A program made the position numbers and the translations under genes. Shown piece by piece: positions 50,301-60,900 of a stretch of DNA of 64,000 nucleotides (position 1 is the first letter of the stretch; every line of letters begins with the position of its first letter). Origin of the DNA: Notospermus geniculatus (lineage: Eukaryota; Nemertea; Pilidiophora; Heteronemertea; Lineidae); assembly GCA_002633025.1 (NCBI GenBank), contig NMRB01002802.1, positions 1 to 64,000 of the forward strand, written 5' to 3'. The notes under the pieces were generated by a model. It was not told the DNA's origin, made no database searches, and saw only the letters and a list, made by a program, of their open reading frames with translations.

Positions 50301-53300
50301 CTTGGTTTTGTTTTGAAGAGGGCACACTCATTGGCATCATTTCAAAATGGCGCCGACCTCAATAATGGCTCTGTCCTGGTGTGCGCCAGCAAACATGGCA
50401 AATGATTATTGTTGGCAGTTGATAGATTTGCTGCAACTCTAGCAGAGGAAGGGCCATGCATGATCTAGATAGACATTTGCAATTACATGTACTGTTCACA
50501 GGTCAGGTTCACTTCAATTTGAGTGACAAAATGTACATGTTGATACGGTAGTCTCACGTATACCCCGAGGTTGCGCAACCTCGTCCCCAGGGGTCGTTCG
50601 CTTTCTGACAAAATGGCGGACGCTCACTGGTAAGCGTCCGCCATATTGTCAGAAAGCGAACGACCCCTGGGAACGAGGTTGGCGGTTGCGTCCATCATCC
50701 GATTTTCCCACCTTGTTTCATGATTTCTAGAGTCACACATCTGCGATGAAAGTATGAAGAAATGCCGAAGCGGTCAGTGCATCCACGCGTCAAAATGGTG
50801 TGACTATCATAGGGATTGTAACGACAACAGCGACGAGGAGAGATGCGGTGAGGATAGGTTTGGTGACCCTCTTCATTTGGGGCTTTAGGAACTCTGAATG
50901 AGTGTTGTCATGATACTCAGTAAAAACATCGTTGAGGCATCACGTAGTAATTTGACCCTTTCTCTACTCTATAGTTCACCGACAATGTTCATCCGATGAA
51001 TTCACGTGTCGCAGTGGACAGTGCATTCCCGTGGAATACAAGTGCATCAAAGACAGGGAGAAACGCATTGGGTGTGCAGACATGTCCCACTTGTTTGACT
51101 GTGGTAAGTTCAATATCATGAACCAATACATGAACTAATAGAAGTACATAACGAGGATGCCTCAGCTTCTTTCTACGTCGTGACTTACATGTATATGAAC
51201 TTACATTTTCATCAATGACATGCTTACACTTCATAATTTCATGTACATGTACATGCTTACACTTCTTTCTCCGTCGTGATTTACATATTGAGTAGGCCTG
51301 CAATTCATGATTATTCTTACATGTATGATGGTGTGACCGGTTTTCGTGGTACTAGGCCATTTAGGCCTAAGATTTTACCGCCCAATTGCGGCGTTACTCG
51401 CTTTGCGTCTGTAATTATTTTGTTATGTATCGAAAATAGAGATATTAATTTACCGTGAAATGTTTATGTCTCGTGGGCGCGCGCGTGAATAAACGTGAAT
51501 AAACGGGAAAAAACGGGAGTACCACGGAAACTGTTCTACCCCGAAAACTGGTCACTCCATCATACTTCTTTCCACGTCCAGATTCACAAACATGTAGGCC
51601 CCTATACATGTAGGCCCCTACATGTAGATGTATACATATTACAAGATTTCTAAAACACGCACAACACGCTCCATGATTTTCCCATTCCAGGCGGTTACAA
51701 CTGCACGACAACAGACCCCGATTTGTACAAATGCCGGAACAGCTACTGCATCTACAAGACGAGACTCTGCGACATGGTCAGCGACTGTGAGATCCTACAC
51801 GACGACGAAGACCGTGAAGGATGTGGTAGGTTGAAAAATTTCCCTCACTCACTAAATTGGACAACACATCAAACACAGCGGATCAGAGGGGCTGTTATTA
51901 AGGGAAAAACCAGTACAGAGTGATCCCACAATAAACGGAACAGCCCTTGTGTTCTATTGTTGTCATTCACTGACTTGGCCTAACAATAGGGCTTTGACAG
52001 TCGGTCATTCTTATCAGCATGGAGGTGGTGACAAAGGACACAGCTATTCTGACAGTTGTCCGATGTAGGCCTACACATGTATCTCATAATCCGTCATTTG
52101 TGGCACCCAGAGGGTATAGGGGCAGCTAGGTAAAGGGTGTATCCAGTGTAGGGTTTACGATGATGGGGAATATCTCATTTCTGACTTTGATTTTCTCATT
52201 CTTCAGCACATGGCTGTCCGGAAAACAAAGAATATCAAGATGTCTGCGCGTGTACCAACGTGCGAATGGACTGCAATGGAAGAAATCTAACCGATATCCC
52301 AACAGGAACCTGGGAGGAGAGGGGACATTCCGAATAGTAAGTCATCCACAGTGACGTCCAACCGAGCCCGATCTAGGGGGTCCCGTACACCTTGCTTGGT
52401 AATAACGAAGTCGATTGTCGACACTGCGAGCAAACTTTAAATTTTTTTTCCGATTTGAGCCCCAACAGACGCTGATGTGACCGTTATGCTTTTTGCATGT
52501 TTTTCAGTAACTTTTCACACAATGACATGGGAGTGAATTTCTCTCGTGGGATGTTTGCTGGTCGTGTCAATGTTACCTTACTGTAAGTCTTTATTAGGTA
52601 TAGATCCCACCACTCACATTTTTATACCAGGCAGTTATATCAGTAAATATAAAGTTAGAGTAAACACCACTCTGCGTCATTTGCCTTACCTTGAAGAAAA
52701 AAATATCCCTAAAAAGAAAACCATCAAAAAATGAATTTTAGGCTACATCAAAAATAGATATTTTTGGCTACATGTACATGTACGTACATTGTACTAAATC
52801 ATCCAGTAAATTCAATTCACTGAAAGTTATAGTTAATCTTCTTCCTTTTTGTTTCCAGAGATTTGACTGGAAATGGAATCAATCGAATCGGGAAAAACTA
52901 CTTCAATGACCTCATTCGTTTAAAAACCTTGTACGTAATACAAGTGCTCAATGCATAGTTACCTGTCTTGTGGTATATCCCGTCATATTGTCCAATATCA
53001 TCAAAATGATAGTCAATCAGTCGGCACATTTTAGTATTCTCGTAGCAGACTCTTTGTACAAGTATTTCGATATTAAACGAATATTTCGAGAAAAAAAATA
53101 AAAAATCTTTTTTGATACTGTTGCAGATTCCTAAGTTATAACAATATCACAAGGATAATAAGAGGCTCATTTCTTGGTCTACGGAACGTCAAATCATTGT
53201 AAGTTTCACAGTAATGTCGGCCTGATGTTAAAAAAAGTCACTATTTACTGCTTACTATAGCCTCATTAAAAAAGTCATAATGAGAGTCGTGAGAGAGAAA

Positions 53301-56300
53301 TAAATTCTTCTCCATCATGACGACATTGTGTGTAGGTTTCATTTCATCGCTATCTTACCAAATACTGTGCATTTCAATATGTTTTCAGACACCTCGAAGG
53401 CAACAACATCGTCAGCCTCTCAACTCAGGCATTCGTCGGATTGCCGTCCTTAACCACATTGTAAGCGTAAATATCGACGCTCTCATTTATTTCCTTTAGA
53501 CATTCCTCAGTCCCAAAGCTGTCCATGTTTTAGATTGGTCTACACAGTATTTTTTCATGCCACGTTCTCAGTTTTGTTTGTCAGCATTGGCTTTCAATAG
53601 GAGCGCGATTAAGTACAAATGCTCCTTCGCCCAAGAAAACGGGAATCCTAAAGTGCCTAGACTTACGTAACATTCAGTAGTTTCTGCTCAAGTTCCTCTC
53701 AGCGAATCAGAATGATTCTCGTATATTTCAGAGATCTTTCTCAGCAAAATATAAGGAGAATCCGCAAAATGACCTTCAAAGGGCTACATCAGTTGAGGAC
53801 ACTGTAAGTTGAACAACAAAGCTATGAGGTGGCAGAAAAATCACCGAGTTGAGGTATTACAGGGATTGTGTTCGTGGCAAAAAATATCGATGCAGTTGGG
53901 GCAACTTTTGCCCAACTCCTTGGTTTTATCGTTGAAAGAACAAAAAAACCCAGACCAAAGCGTGGAAAATTGCCTATTCAGCAACATTCTCTGTATAATG
54001 AGGGAAGAAGTTAGTTGATGGATTTGCAAGTCCATCATTATCCGTTTCAGAAACCTCTCAGGAAACCAGATTGAGTCAATCGCCAACGGCGCGTTCTTCG
54101 GCCTTGGGCGTCTGCAGAAACTGTGAGTACAAGTACATGTACAGTGCATGCATAGAGTAAAAAAACCCTCACAAAACCGTCTCCCCCGCTGAACTGATGT
54201 CTGAAGGCAACTCGAATAGCAGCTAATCCCGCCTTGCAGTGGGAAGACCTCCATTATGAATGGCAGAAAGCCCGGGCAGAAAGACAGATTCACGCCAATG
54301 CATCATAGGCCTAGCCTACATGCACATGTACATCCTGTACATTGCACACCTATACATGGCGTGCACCCCGCACGTCTCATTCAACAGGTTTTTAATTGTC
54401 TAGTTTTGCCAGTACTTATCTGATATGACTGGCTACAAATCCCCCAATCGTTCCTTTCGAACTTCATTCATTTTTTTCTAGAGACCTCACAAGGAATGAG
54501 CTTGAAAACATTGACCCTCGTGCTTTCGCCGGATTGAAGTCACTAAAGATATTGTAAGTACATTAACTCTTCAGCCGGCTCTTCAGCGACAAATTGTAAC
54601 TTCGTACATCTCACATGCCTCACCAGTTCTCGAGTTTGTCAGAAACGCCTAGAGTCTTCTTTTATACAATGTAATTAATTTAAACTGTTTGAGCAGATTT
54701 TTGACGTTAGGTTATCATGAAACTATAAACACTCGCCAGTCGCCATGTTGAATAATCACGTGATAGCCGTGTTTTTTTTCAGATACCTCACCGGCAACCG
54801 TTTGGAGACGCTGGACAGTCAAGTATTCATGCCATTGACCTCTCTTGAATACCTGTAAGTGCCATTTTGTCACGGATCTACATTTAGGTATCCAACATAG
54901 AGCACAAAAAACGACAAACGACAAAATGATAGTAAACATAAGTCGTCTCCGAATTTTGCAAATTTTCGACCCCAACTTTCTAGTTGAGATCCCAGATCCT
55001 CAACTGGAAAGTGCCTGGGGAAGACCCCGATTGGGGTGGAAAAGTTGCAAAATTCGGAGAGTACTTATGATTACTATGATCTAAAACGTTTGAGGGATAA
55101 AAATGAAGTGAACCTTTCTAAAAACTGTAGTAAAAGTGGTCCAGAACGTTCTGGTCTTTCAGTAATTTCGAAATTCGCGATTTTGCTGCTGCACCTGTTT
55201 ATCATTTTAGCTTATTGCCTTGTTTCACAAAACAAACAAACGAACGAACAAAAGCAAACAGTGCCACGAATTGCATGATTCCTGAAACCGATATTCATTT
55301 CAGATACATGGATGAATTTCGATTCTGCTGCCTGTCCCGCCAAGAAGGAAGCCAATGCTTCCCAGGACCAGATGAATTTTCCTCCTGCGAGGACCTCATG
55401 GCGAATTATGTCCTTAGGGTCTCTCTTTGGGTTATCGGATTGGTGGCATTCGTAGGGAATCTTATCGTTATTGTGTGGAGGCTTCAAAAGGGAAGGGAAT
55501 CTAAGGTGACGTTTGATTATTTTATATATCCTACATGTAGGCCTAGCTGTTGACGGTCAGTTTCGTACCTCAGTGTGCAAAATGGTGTTACCAATTTTTT
55601 CTTAAAAACGTGTCCGAACCATAGGTTTATCACAGCAGAGCCTACCTAGTCTTCTACGTACATGTACATGTATATACGCACACACATGCATAAAAGGAGG
55701 GAAGATTTATTTTGACTGACGACGACGGTAAAATTTTCAAAACTGCTGCGGGACTACATACATGGATCCGACGACAAAAAATCATTCCAACAATATTTTG
55801 ATTGAAGTCACACTTCAACTATTATTTTATTTCATTTGATGTCAGACTAACCATCATCATTACAACACACGACTCTCTTAATAAAATGTGACAATATACA
55901 GGGGTCTGTTTCATAAAGTGACTTTAAGCTAATGGTACCTTTAACCAAATGGAAAATGCATTTTAAAATACGTTAATGGTACCATTAGCTTGACGTCACT
56001 TTATGAAACAGGCCCCTGGTATTTATGCTAGATGGTTTTTCCACAGTAAAGGAAATGCCCTCCTTTCATGAAATTCTTCCTGTTTTGTTTTCAGTCAATC
56101 CAGGTCCATTCCTTCCTGATAATGAACCTGGCCCTAGGCGACCTCTTCATGGGCATCTACCTCCTGATCATCGCCGCGGTCGACTTGCACTACCGGGGCG
56201 TCTACATCATCCACGACAAGAGCTGGCGTCACAGCACTCTCTGCCAAATTGCTGGCTTCCTTTCCACCTTCTCAAGCGAACTCAGCGTCTTCACACTGAC

Positions 56301-57250
56301 TTTGATTACTATAGATCGGTTAATTTGCATAATATTCCCATTCAAGATAAAAAATCTGGGAATAAAGGAGGCGCGTGTTGTGATGATCATACCTCTGGAT
56401 GTTCATCGTTGCTAGGCGCACCCAGAATGCCGTGCGCACAGCGGAAATGAAGAGAGACATTAAAAAGGAGAAAGCCATGGCAAAAAGGATGACGCTGATT
56501 GTGATGACAGATTTCTGCTGCTGGGTCCCAATATGCCTTCTGGGCATAATATCTCTATGTGGGGCCAATATTCCACAACAGGTAGAAACACACAGTTTGC
56601 TTTCCTGACTTAATAAATTTACATATAATTGGGAAATACTCTGCTTCGAATATAGAAAGACGCGTTACCTTCTTGGCCTGATATCTGACCTCCGTGAGAG
56701 CGTTTAGCCCTAGTCCAGTCAATCTATGAAAACCTCAAATAAATTGCAACAGAAAACTTTTGCTGAAACTTGTTGATTACACTCCCTGGGTACATTTTCC
56801 CAAAATATACATGTACCAAAATACATGTACCCGAACCTCCTGGCTGGCGTGCACGACTGCGACTCATGACGACAAACAGCGAAAAATACGTGAACACGTA
56901 GTTCGGGTTGGGCTCGCTTCACGCATGATTATACTTACTAATTACTAATTATTAATTATTAATTATTATTATTAATATAATTACAATTACTAATTGTTGC
57001 TTCTTTTCTGTGGCTATGATTATACTTGTTTTATTTCCAGATATACGCGTGGATAGCGGTGTTTGTGCTGCCGGTGAATGCAGGCATCAACCCAGTACTC
57101 TACACTTTGTCTACGGCACCGTTTATTATGCATGCGTGGAAGAGGGCCGAGAAGTTCAGCCAGTCTTTCAGGAGTGACCGGTGGACCAAGACAAGCTTTG
57201 TAGGTGTGTACACAGGTAAAAAAATGGAGGATGTCCCAATCCTGGCCTAG
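41331..57250 (+). CDS. LDLa-LRR-7TM receptor, GRL101/relaxin-receptor-like (copy A; 5' end not found, 7TM exon frameshifted)
   Basis: Twelve LDLa exons, one LRR N-cap exon, eight LRR exons and three 7TM-region exons are all joined in consistent phase: LDLa exons are phase 1-1, LRR exons phase 2-2. Architecture matches the molluscan GRL101 and RXFP1/2 branch of leucine-rich GPCRs (type C LGR): secreted-facing ligand-binding modules, then a rhodopsin-class 7TM at the plasma membrane signalling through G proteins. Ligands of this group are relaxin-like peptides in known cases; here that is inference. The first exon is preceded by a phase-1 acceptor, so at least one upstream exon with a signal peptide is missing. 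The exon 56095-56581 lacks 192 nt present in copy B (one extra base remains, net 191), shifting frame to a stop 12 codons after RVV. As assembled, copy A does not encode a complete 7TM. Confidence 0.9.
43494..43925 (+). repeat. ~145 bp tandem repeat, three copies (receptor intron)
   Basis: Units carry GTAGCACACGACC, CACTGCTATTTCCG, TTACGGTA, GCGTCAGCTGTGACAAAA, TTCACAGACCATTTTTT and AATAAAA. Confidence 0.92.
44469..44753. mobile_element. possible MITE with short TIRs
   Basis: CAATAGGTGTCACT at the left and its exact complement AGTGACACCTATTG at the right, 285 bp apart, no ORF. Confidence 0.5.
45255..45395. mobile_element. palindromic element with TATACGG core
   Basis: AGAGGTTCAGCAACTTATCA at the left and TAAGTCGCTGATCTGAACCT at the right pair with a few mismatches, including CGGATCC in both arms. 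Confidence 0.75.
45446..45560 (+). repeat. 30 bp minisatellite, four copies
   Basis: Unit GAACTGGCCTTCAGCCTTGG plus CGAGGAAGTAT; ends 56 bp before the LDLa3 exon. Confidence 0.95.
45979..46077. repeat. hairpin with perfect 33 bp arms
   Basis: Left arm starts GATGACACGCGACACGAAC, right arm is its exact complement ending GTGTCATC, with a 33 bp spacer. Intron before LDLa4. Confidence 0.95.
46627..47019. mobile_element. hAT-like non-autonomous element (receptor intron)
   Basis: CAGGGTTCCCACT and AGTGGGAACCCTG termini. The interior is rich in TTTAAGGACTTTT in both orientations. Flanks TTTACC / GTTACC may be a degraded 8 bp target duplication. Confidence 0.75.
47252..47361. mobile_element. palindromic MITE (GGGCCCGTATGCAT ends)
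   Basis: GGGCCCGTATGCATATAAAG at the left; right arm complement. Arms of about 45 bp include AATAAGCTTATTCCA. Confidence 0.9.
50574..50690. mobile_element. palindromic MITE present in both units (A copy)
   Basis: CGCAACCTCGTCCCCAGGGG through GCGGACGCTCAC, then the complement. The equivalent lies at 57830-57946, so insertion predates the duplication. Confidence 0.9.
52207..54854 (+). other. LRR N-cap and eight leucine-rich repeats of copy A
   Basis: N-cap exon 52207-52336 ([20 protein letters not shown]). LRR exons: 52508-52582 (75 nt), 52859-52930, 53127-53198, 53389-53460, 53732-53803, 54051-54122, 54482-54553 and 54783-54854 (72 nt each). Each encodes a 24-residue repeat such as [19 protein letters not shown], in phase 2. 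One repeat per exon in constant phase is characteristic of this receptor family. Confidence 0.95.
54929..55077. mobile_element. fold-back element in the intron after LRR8 (both units)
   Basis: ATAGTAAACATAAGTCGTCT and CTTATGATTACTAT arms, plus CCGAATTTTGCAA / TTGCAAAATTCGG and CGACCCCAA / TTGGGGTGG. The B copy is at 61972-62120. Confidence 0.85.
55901..56016. mobile_element. palindromic MITE only in unit A
   Basis: GGGGTCTGTTTCATAAAGTG at the left, CACTTTATGAAACAGGCCCC at the right, ~50 bp arms with TAATGGTACC. Unit B has an empty site near 63349. Confidence 0.93.
56930..57000. repeat. AT-rich low-complexity tract
   Basis: Mostly ATTAATTATT motifs in the last intron of copy A. Confidence 0.9.
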
Positions 57251-57303
57251 CCATCTATTCAAATTCTCTAAAGAGAAGGCGAGCACAAAAATCGACACAC
57301 AAT

Positions 57304-57365
57304 ATAATAAAGTATAATAGTCAATTTCCAGAATATTCTGGAAATTGACTATTATACTTTATTAT
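57304..57365. repeat. perfect 62 bp palindrome after the copy A stop codon
   Basis: Two 31 bp arms without spacer meet at CCAGAATATTCTGG. AATAAA at 57306-57311 lies in the left arm and could be the poly(A) signal of copy A; the right arm offers the same signal on the other strand. Confidence 0.95.
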
Positions 57366-57829
57366 TCAAATTTTCTGTTGATCCTCTTACATTGAATTTT
57401 GTTGGAAGTGAGGATTCTTTTTATGGATTACGCCACAATGCACATAATCCTTCGACCAACACGAAACTCTGACATGTACCCCCCCCCCCCGGAAAATTTA
57501 TAACAACCGATGATATTTCCAGGTTAGAAGGCTGTTCACATTCGGCGCACACCAACGGCCTTGGTTTTGTTTTGAAGAGGGCACACTCATTGGCATCATT
57601 TCAAAATGGCGCCGACCTCAATAATGCATGCTCTGTCCTGGTGTGCGCCAGCAAACATGGCAAATTATTATTGTTGGCAGTTGATAGATTTGCTGCAACT
57701 CTAGCAGAGGAAGGGCCATGCATGATCTAGATAGACATTTGCAATTACTGTTCACAGGTCAGGTTCACTTCAGTTTGAGTGACAAAATGTACATGTTGAT
57801 ACGGTAGTCTCGCGTATACCCCGAGATTG

Positions 57830-57946
57830 CGCAACCTCGTCCCCAGGGATCGTTCGCTTTCTGACAAAATGGCGGACGCTCACTGGTAAGCGTCCGCCAT
57901 ATTGTCAGAAAGCAAACGACCCCTGGGAACGAGGTTGGCGGTTGCG
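57830..57946. mobile_element. palindromic MITE present in both units (B copy)
   Basis: Near-identical to 50574-50690. Confidence 0.9.
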
Positions 57947-57984
57947 TCCATCATCCGATTTTTCCACCTTTTCATGATTTCTAG

Positions 57985-60900
57985 AGACACACATCTGCGA
58001 TGAAAGTATGAAGAAATGTCGAAGTGGTCAGTGCATCCACGCGTCAAAATGGTGTGACTATCACAGGGATTGTAACGACAACAGCGACGAGGAGAGATGC
58101 GGTGAGGAAAGATTTCGTGACCCTCTTCATTTGGGGCTGTAGGAACTCTCATGAGTGTTGTCATGATACTCAGTAAAAACATCGTTGAGGCATCACGTAG
58201 TACATGTAATTTGACCCTTTCTCTACTCTACAGTTCACCGACAATGTTCACCCGATGAATTCACGTGCCGCAGTGGACAGTGCATTCCCGTGGAATACAA
58301 GTGCATCAAAGACAGGGAGCAACGCATTGGGTGTGCAGACATGTCCCACCTTTTTGACTGTGGTAAGTCCAATATCATGAACCAATACATGAACTAATAC
58401 AAGTATGTATAACGATCGGATTACATGCCTCAGGTTCTTTCTACGTCGTGACTTTGGCCTACATGTACATGTTCACGTACATGAACTTACTAAGTACATT
58501 TTCATCATTGACATGCTTACACTCCATACATAATTACATGTAGGCTACATGCTTTCACTTCTTTCTACGTCGTGATTTACATGAATTTAGGCACTTGTAC
58601 ATGTACATGTACTTCTTTCCACGTCCAGATTCACATACATGTATAGGCCCCTACATGTAGATACATATTACATGTACAAGATTTCAGCCAACACACACAA
58701 CACGCTTCATGATTTTCTCATTCCAGGCGGTTACAACTGCACGACAACAGACCCCGATTTGTACAAATGCCGCAACAGCTACTGCATCTACAAGACGAGA
58801 CTCTGCGACAGGGTCAGCGACTGTGAGATCCTACACGACGACGAAGACCGTGAAGGATGTGGTAGGTTGAAAAATTTCCCTCACTCACTAATTTGGACAA
58901 CAGATCAAACACAGCGGATCGGAGGGGCTGAAATCTTTACAGAGTGATCCCACAATAAACAGAACAGCCCCAACTGCTCTATTGTTGTCATTCACTGACT
59001 TGGCCTAACAATAGGGCTTTGACAGTCGGTCATTCTTATCAGCATGGAGGTGGTGACAAAGGACACAGCTATTCTGACAGTTGTCCGATGTAGGCCTACA
59101 CATGTATCTCATAATCCGTCATTTGTGGCACCCAGAGGGTATCGGGGCAGCTAGGTAAAGGGGGTATCCAGTGTAGGGTTTACGATGATGGGGAATATCT
59201 CATTTCTGACTTTGATTTTCTCATTCTTCAGCACATGGCTGTCCGGAAAACAAAGAATACCAAGATGTCTGCGCGTGTACCAACGTGCGAATGGACTGCA
59301 ATGGAAGAAATCTAACCGATATTCCGACGGGAACCTGGGAGGAGAGGGGACATTCCGAATAGTAAGTCGTCCACAGTGACGTCCAACCGAATCCGATCTA
59401 GGGGGTCCCATACACCTTGGTAATAACGATGTCGATTGTCGACACTGAGCAAACTTTAAATTTTTTTTCCGATTTGAGCCGGGAACAGACGCTGATGTGA
59501 CCGTTATGCTTTTTGCATGTTTTTCAGTAACTTTTCACACAATGACATGGGAGTGAATTTCTCTCGTGGAATGTTTGCTGGTCGAGTCAATGTTACCTTA
59601 CTGTAAGTTTTTATTAGCTATACATGTAGATCCCACCACTCACATTTTTATACCAGGCAGTTATACATGTATCAGTAAAGTTAGAGTAAGCACGTACCAC
59701 TCAGCGTCATTTGCCTTACCTTGAAGAAAAAAATATCTCTAAAAAAGAAAACCATAAAAAAAATGAATTTTAGGCTACATCAAAAGTAGATGTTTTTGGC
59801 TACATGTACATGTACGTACATTGTACTAAATCATCCAGTAAATTCAATTCACTGAAAGTTATATTTAATCTTACTTCCTTCGTATTTCCAGAGATTTGAC
59901 TGGAAATGGAATCAATCGAATCGGGAAAAACTACTTCAGTGACCTCATTCGTTTAAAAACGTTGTACGTAATACAAGTGCTCAATGCATTGCATAATGTA
60001 CTGCCCGGGGGTATACAAGTATCTCGTCATATTGTTGGCCAATCTCAAAATAATAGTCAATCACTCGACATATTTTGGTATTCTCTTGGCCGATTCTTGT
60101 ACAAGTACAAGTGTTTCGATATTAAACGAAATTCCGAAATTCTTTTCAAAATCTTTCTCGATACTCTTGCAGATTCCTAAGTTATAACAATATCACAAGG
60201 ATAATCAGAGGCTCATTTCTTGGTCTACGGAACGTCAAGTCATTGTAAGTTTCACAGTAATGTCGGCCTGATGTTAAAAAAATTCACTATACTGCTTACT
60301 ACAGCCTCATTAAAAATGTCATAATGAGAGTCGTGAGAGAGAAATAAATTCTTCTCCATCATGACGACATTTTGTGTAGGTTTCATTTCATCGCTATCTT
60401 ACCAAATACATGTACTATGCATTTCAATGTGTTTTCAGACACCTCGAAGGCAACCATATCGTGAGCCTCTCAACTCAGGCATTCGTCGGATTGCCGTCCT
60501 TAACCACATTGTAAGCGTAAATATCGACACTCTCATTTATTTCCTTTGGATATTCCTCAGTCCCAAAGCTGTCCATATTTTAGATTGGTCTACACAGTAT
60601 TTTTTCATGCCACGTTCTCAGTTTTGTTTGTCAGCATTGGCTTTCAATAGGAGCGCGATTAAGTACAAATGCTCCTTCGCCCAAGAAAACGGGAATCCTA
60701 AAGTGCCTAGACTTACGTAACATTCAGTAGTTTCTGCTCAAGCTCCTTTCAGCGAATCAGAATAATTCTCGTACATTTCAGAGATCTTTCTCAGCAAAAT
60801 ATAAGGAGAATCCGCAAAATGACATTCAAAGGGCTACATCAGTTGAGGACACTGTAAGTTGAACAACAAAGCTATTTGAGGTGGCTTAAAAATCACCAAG

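Larger units (their letters stand above)
41331..51825 (+). other. array of 13 LDL-receptor class A modules (12 exons)
   Basis: Exons: 41331-41489, 41837-41986, 45617-45724, 46117-46233, 46426-46542, 47552-47650, 48861-48977, 49650-49805, 49955-50206 (two modules), 50731-50847, 50975-51103, 51691-51825. Most have six Cys and an acidic calcium-type end such as [29 protein letters not shown] or [16 protein letters not shown]. Module 6 lacks Cys1 and Cys3 ([16 protein letters not shown]). Module 7 has two additional Cys ([17 protein letters not shown]). Module 12 keeps six Cys but not the usual SDE acidic cluster. Every exon begins and ends in phase 1, so modules can be skipped or duplicated without frame change. 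Confidence 0.93.
55304..57250 (+). other. hinge and 7TM exons of copy A
   Basis: 55304-55505: hinge [15 protein letters not shown] and SSCEDLM, then TM1 with GN in FVGNLIVIV. 56095-56581: TM2 LALGDLF, TM3 start [16 protein letters not shown] in place of DRY, deletion, then the third intracellular loop and TM6 [11 protein letters not shown]. 57041-57250: TM7 with NPVLYTLS and an intracellular tail ending EDVPILA. The deletion removes TM4, the loop with the conserved Cys (GVCLAL in copy B) and most of TM5. Confidence 0.92.
50221..57479 (+). repeat. segmental tandem duplication, unit A
   Basis: From the poly(C) tract after LDLa10 this block aligns in order with 57480-64000, introns included, with few substitutions. 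It holds LDLa11 to the 3' end of the receptor. Confidence 0.95.

Noticed and set aside
55215-55553. ORFs overlapping the TM1 exon that read through from the upstream intron
   Set aside because: Shadow of the true exon 55304-55505, which has a good acceptor and the family hinge motif.
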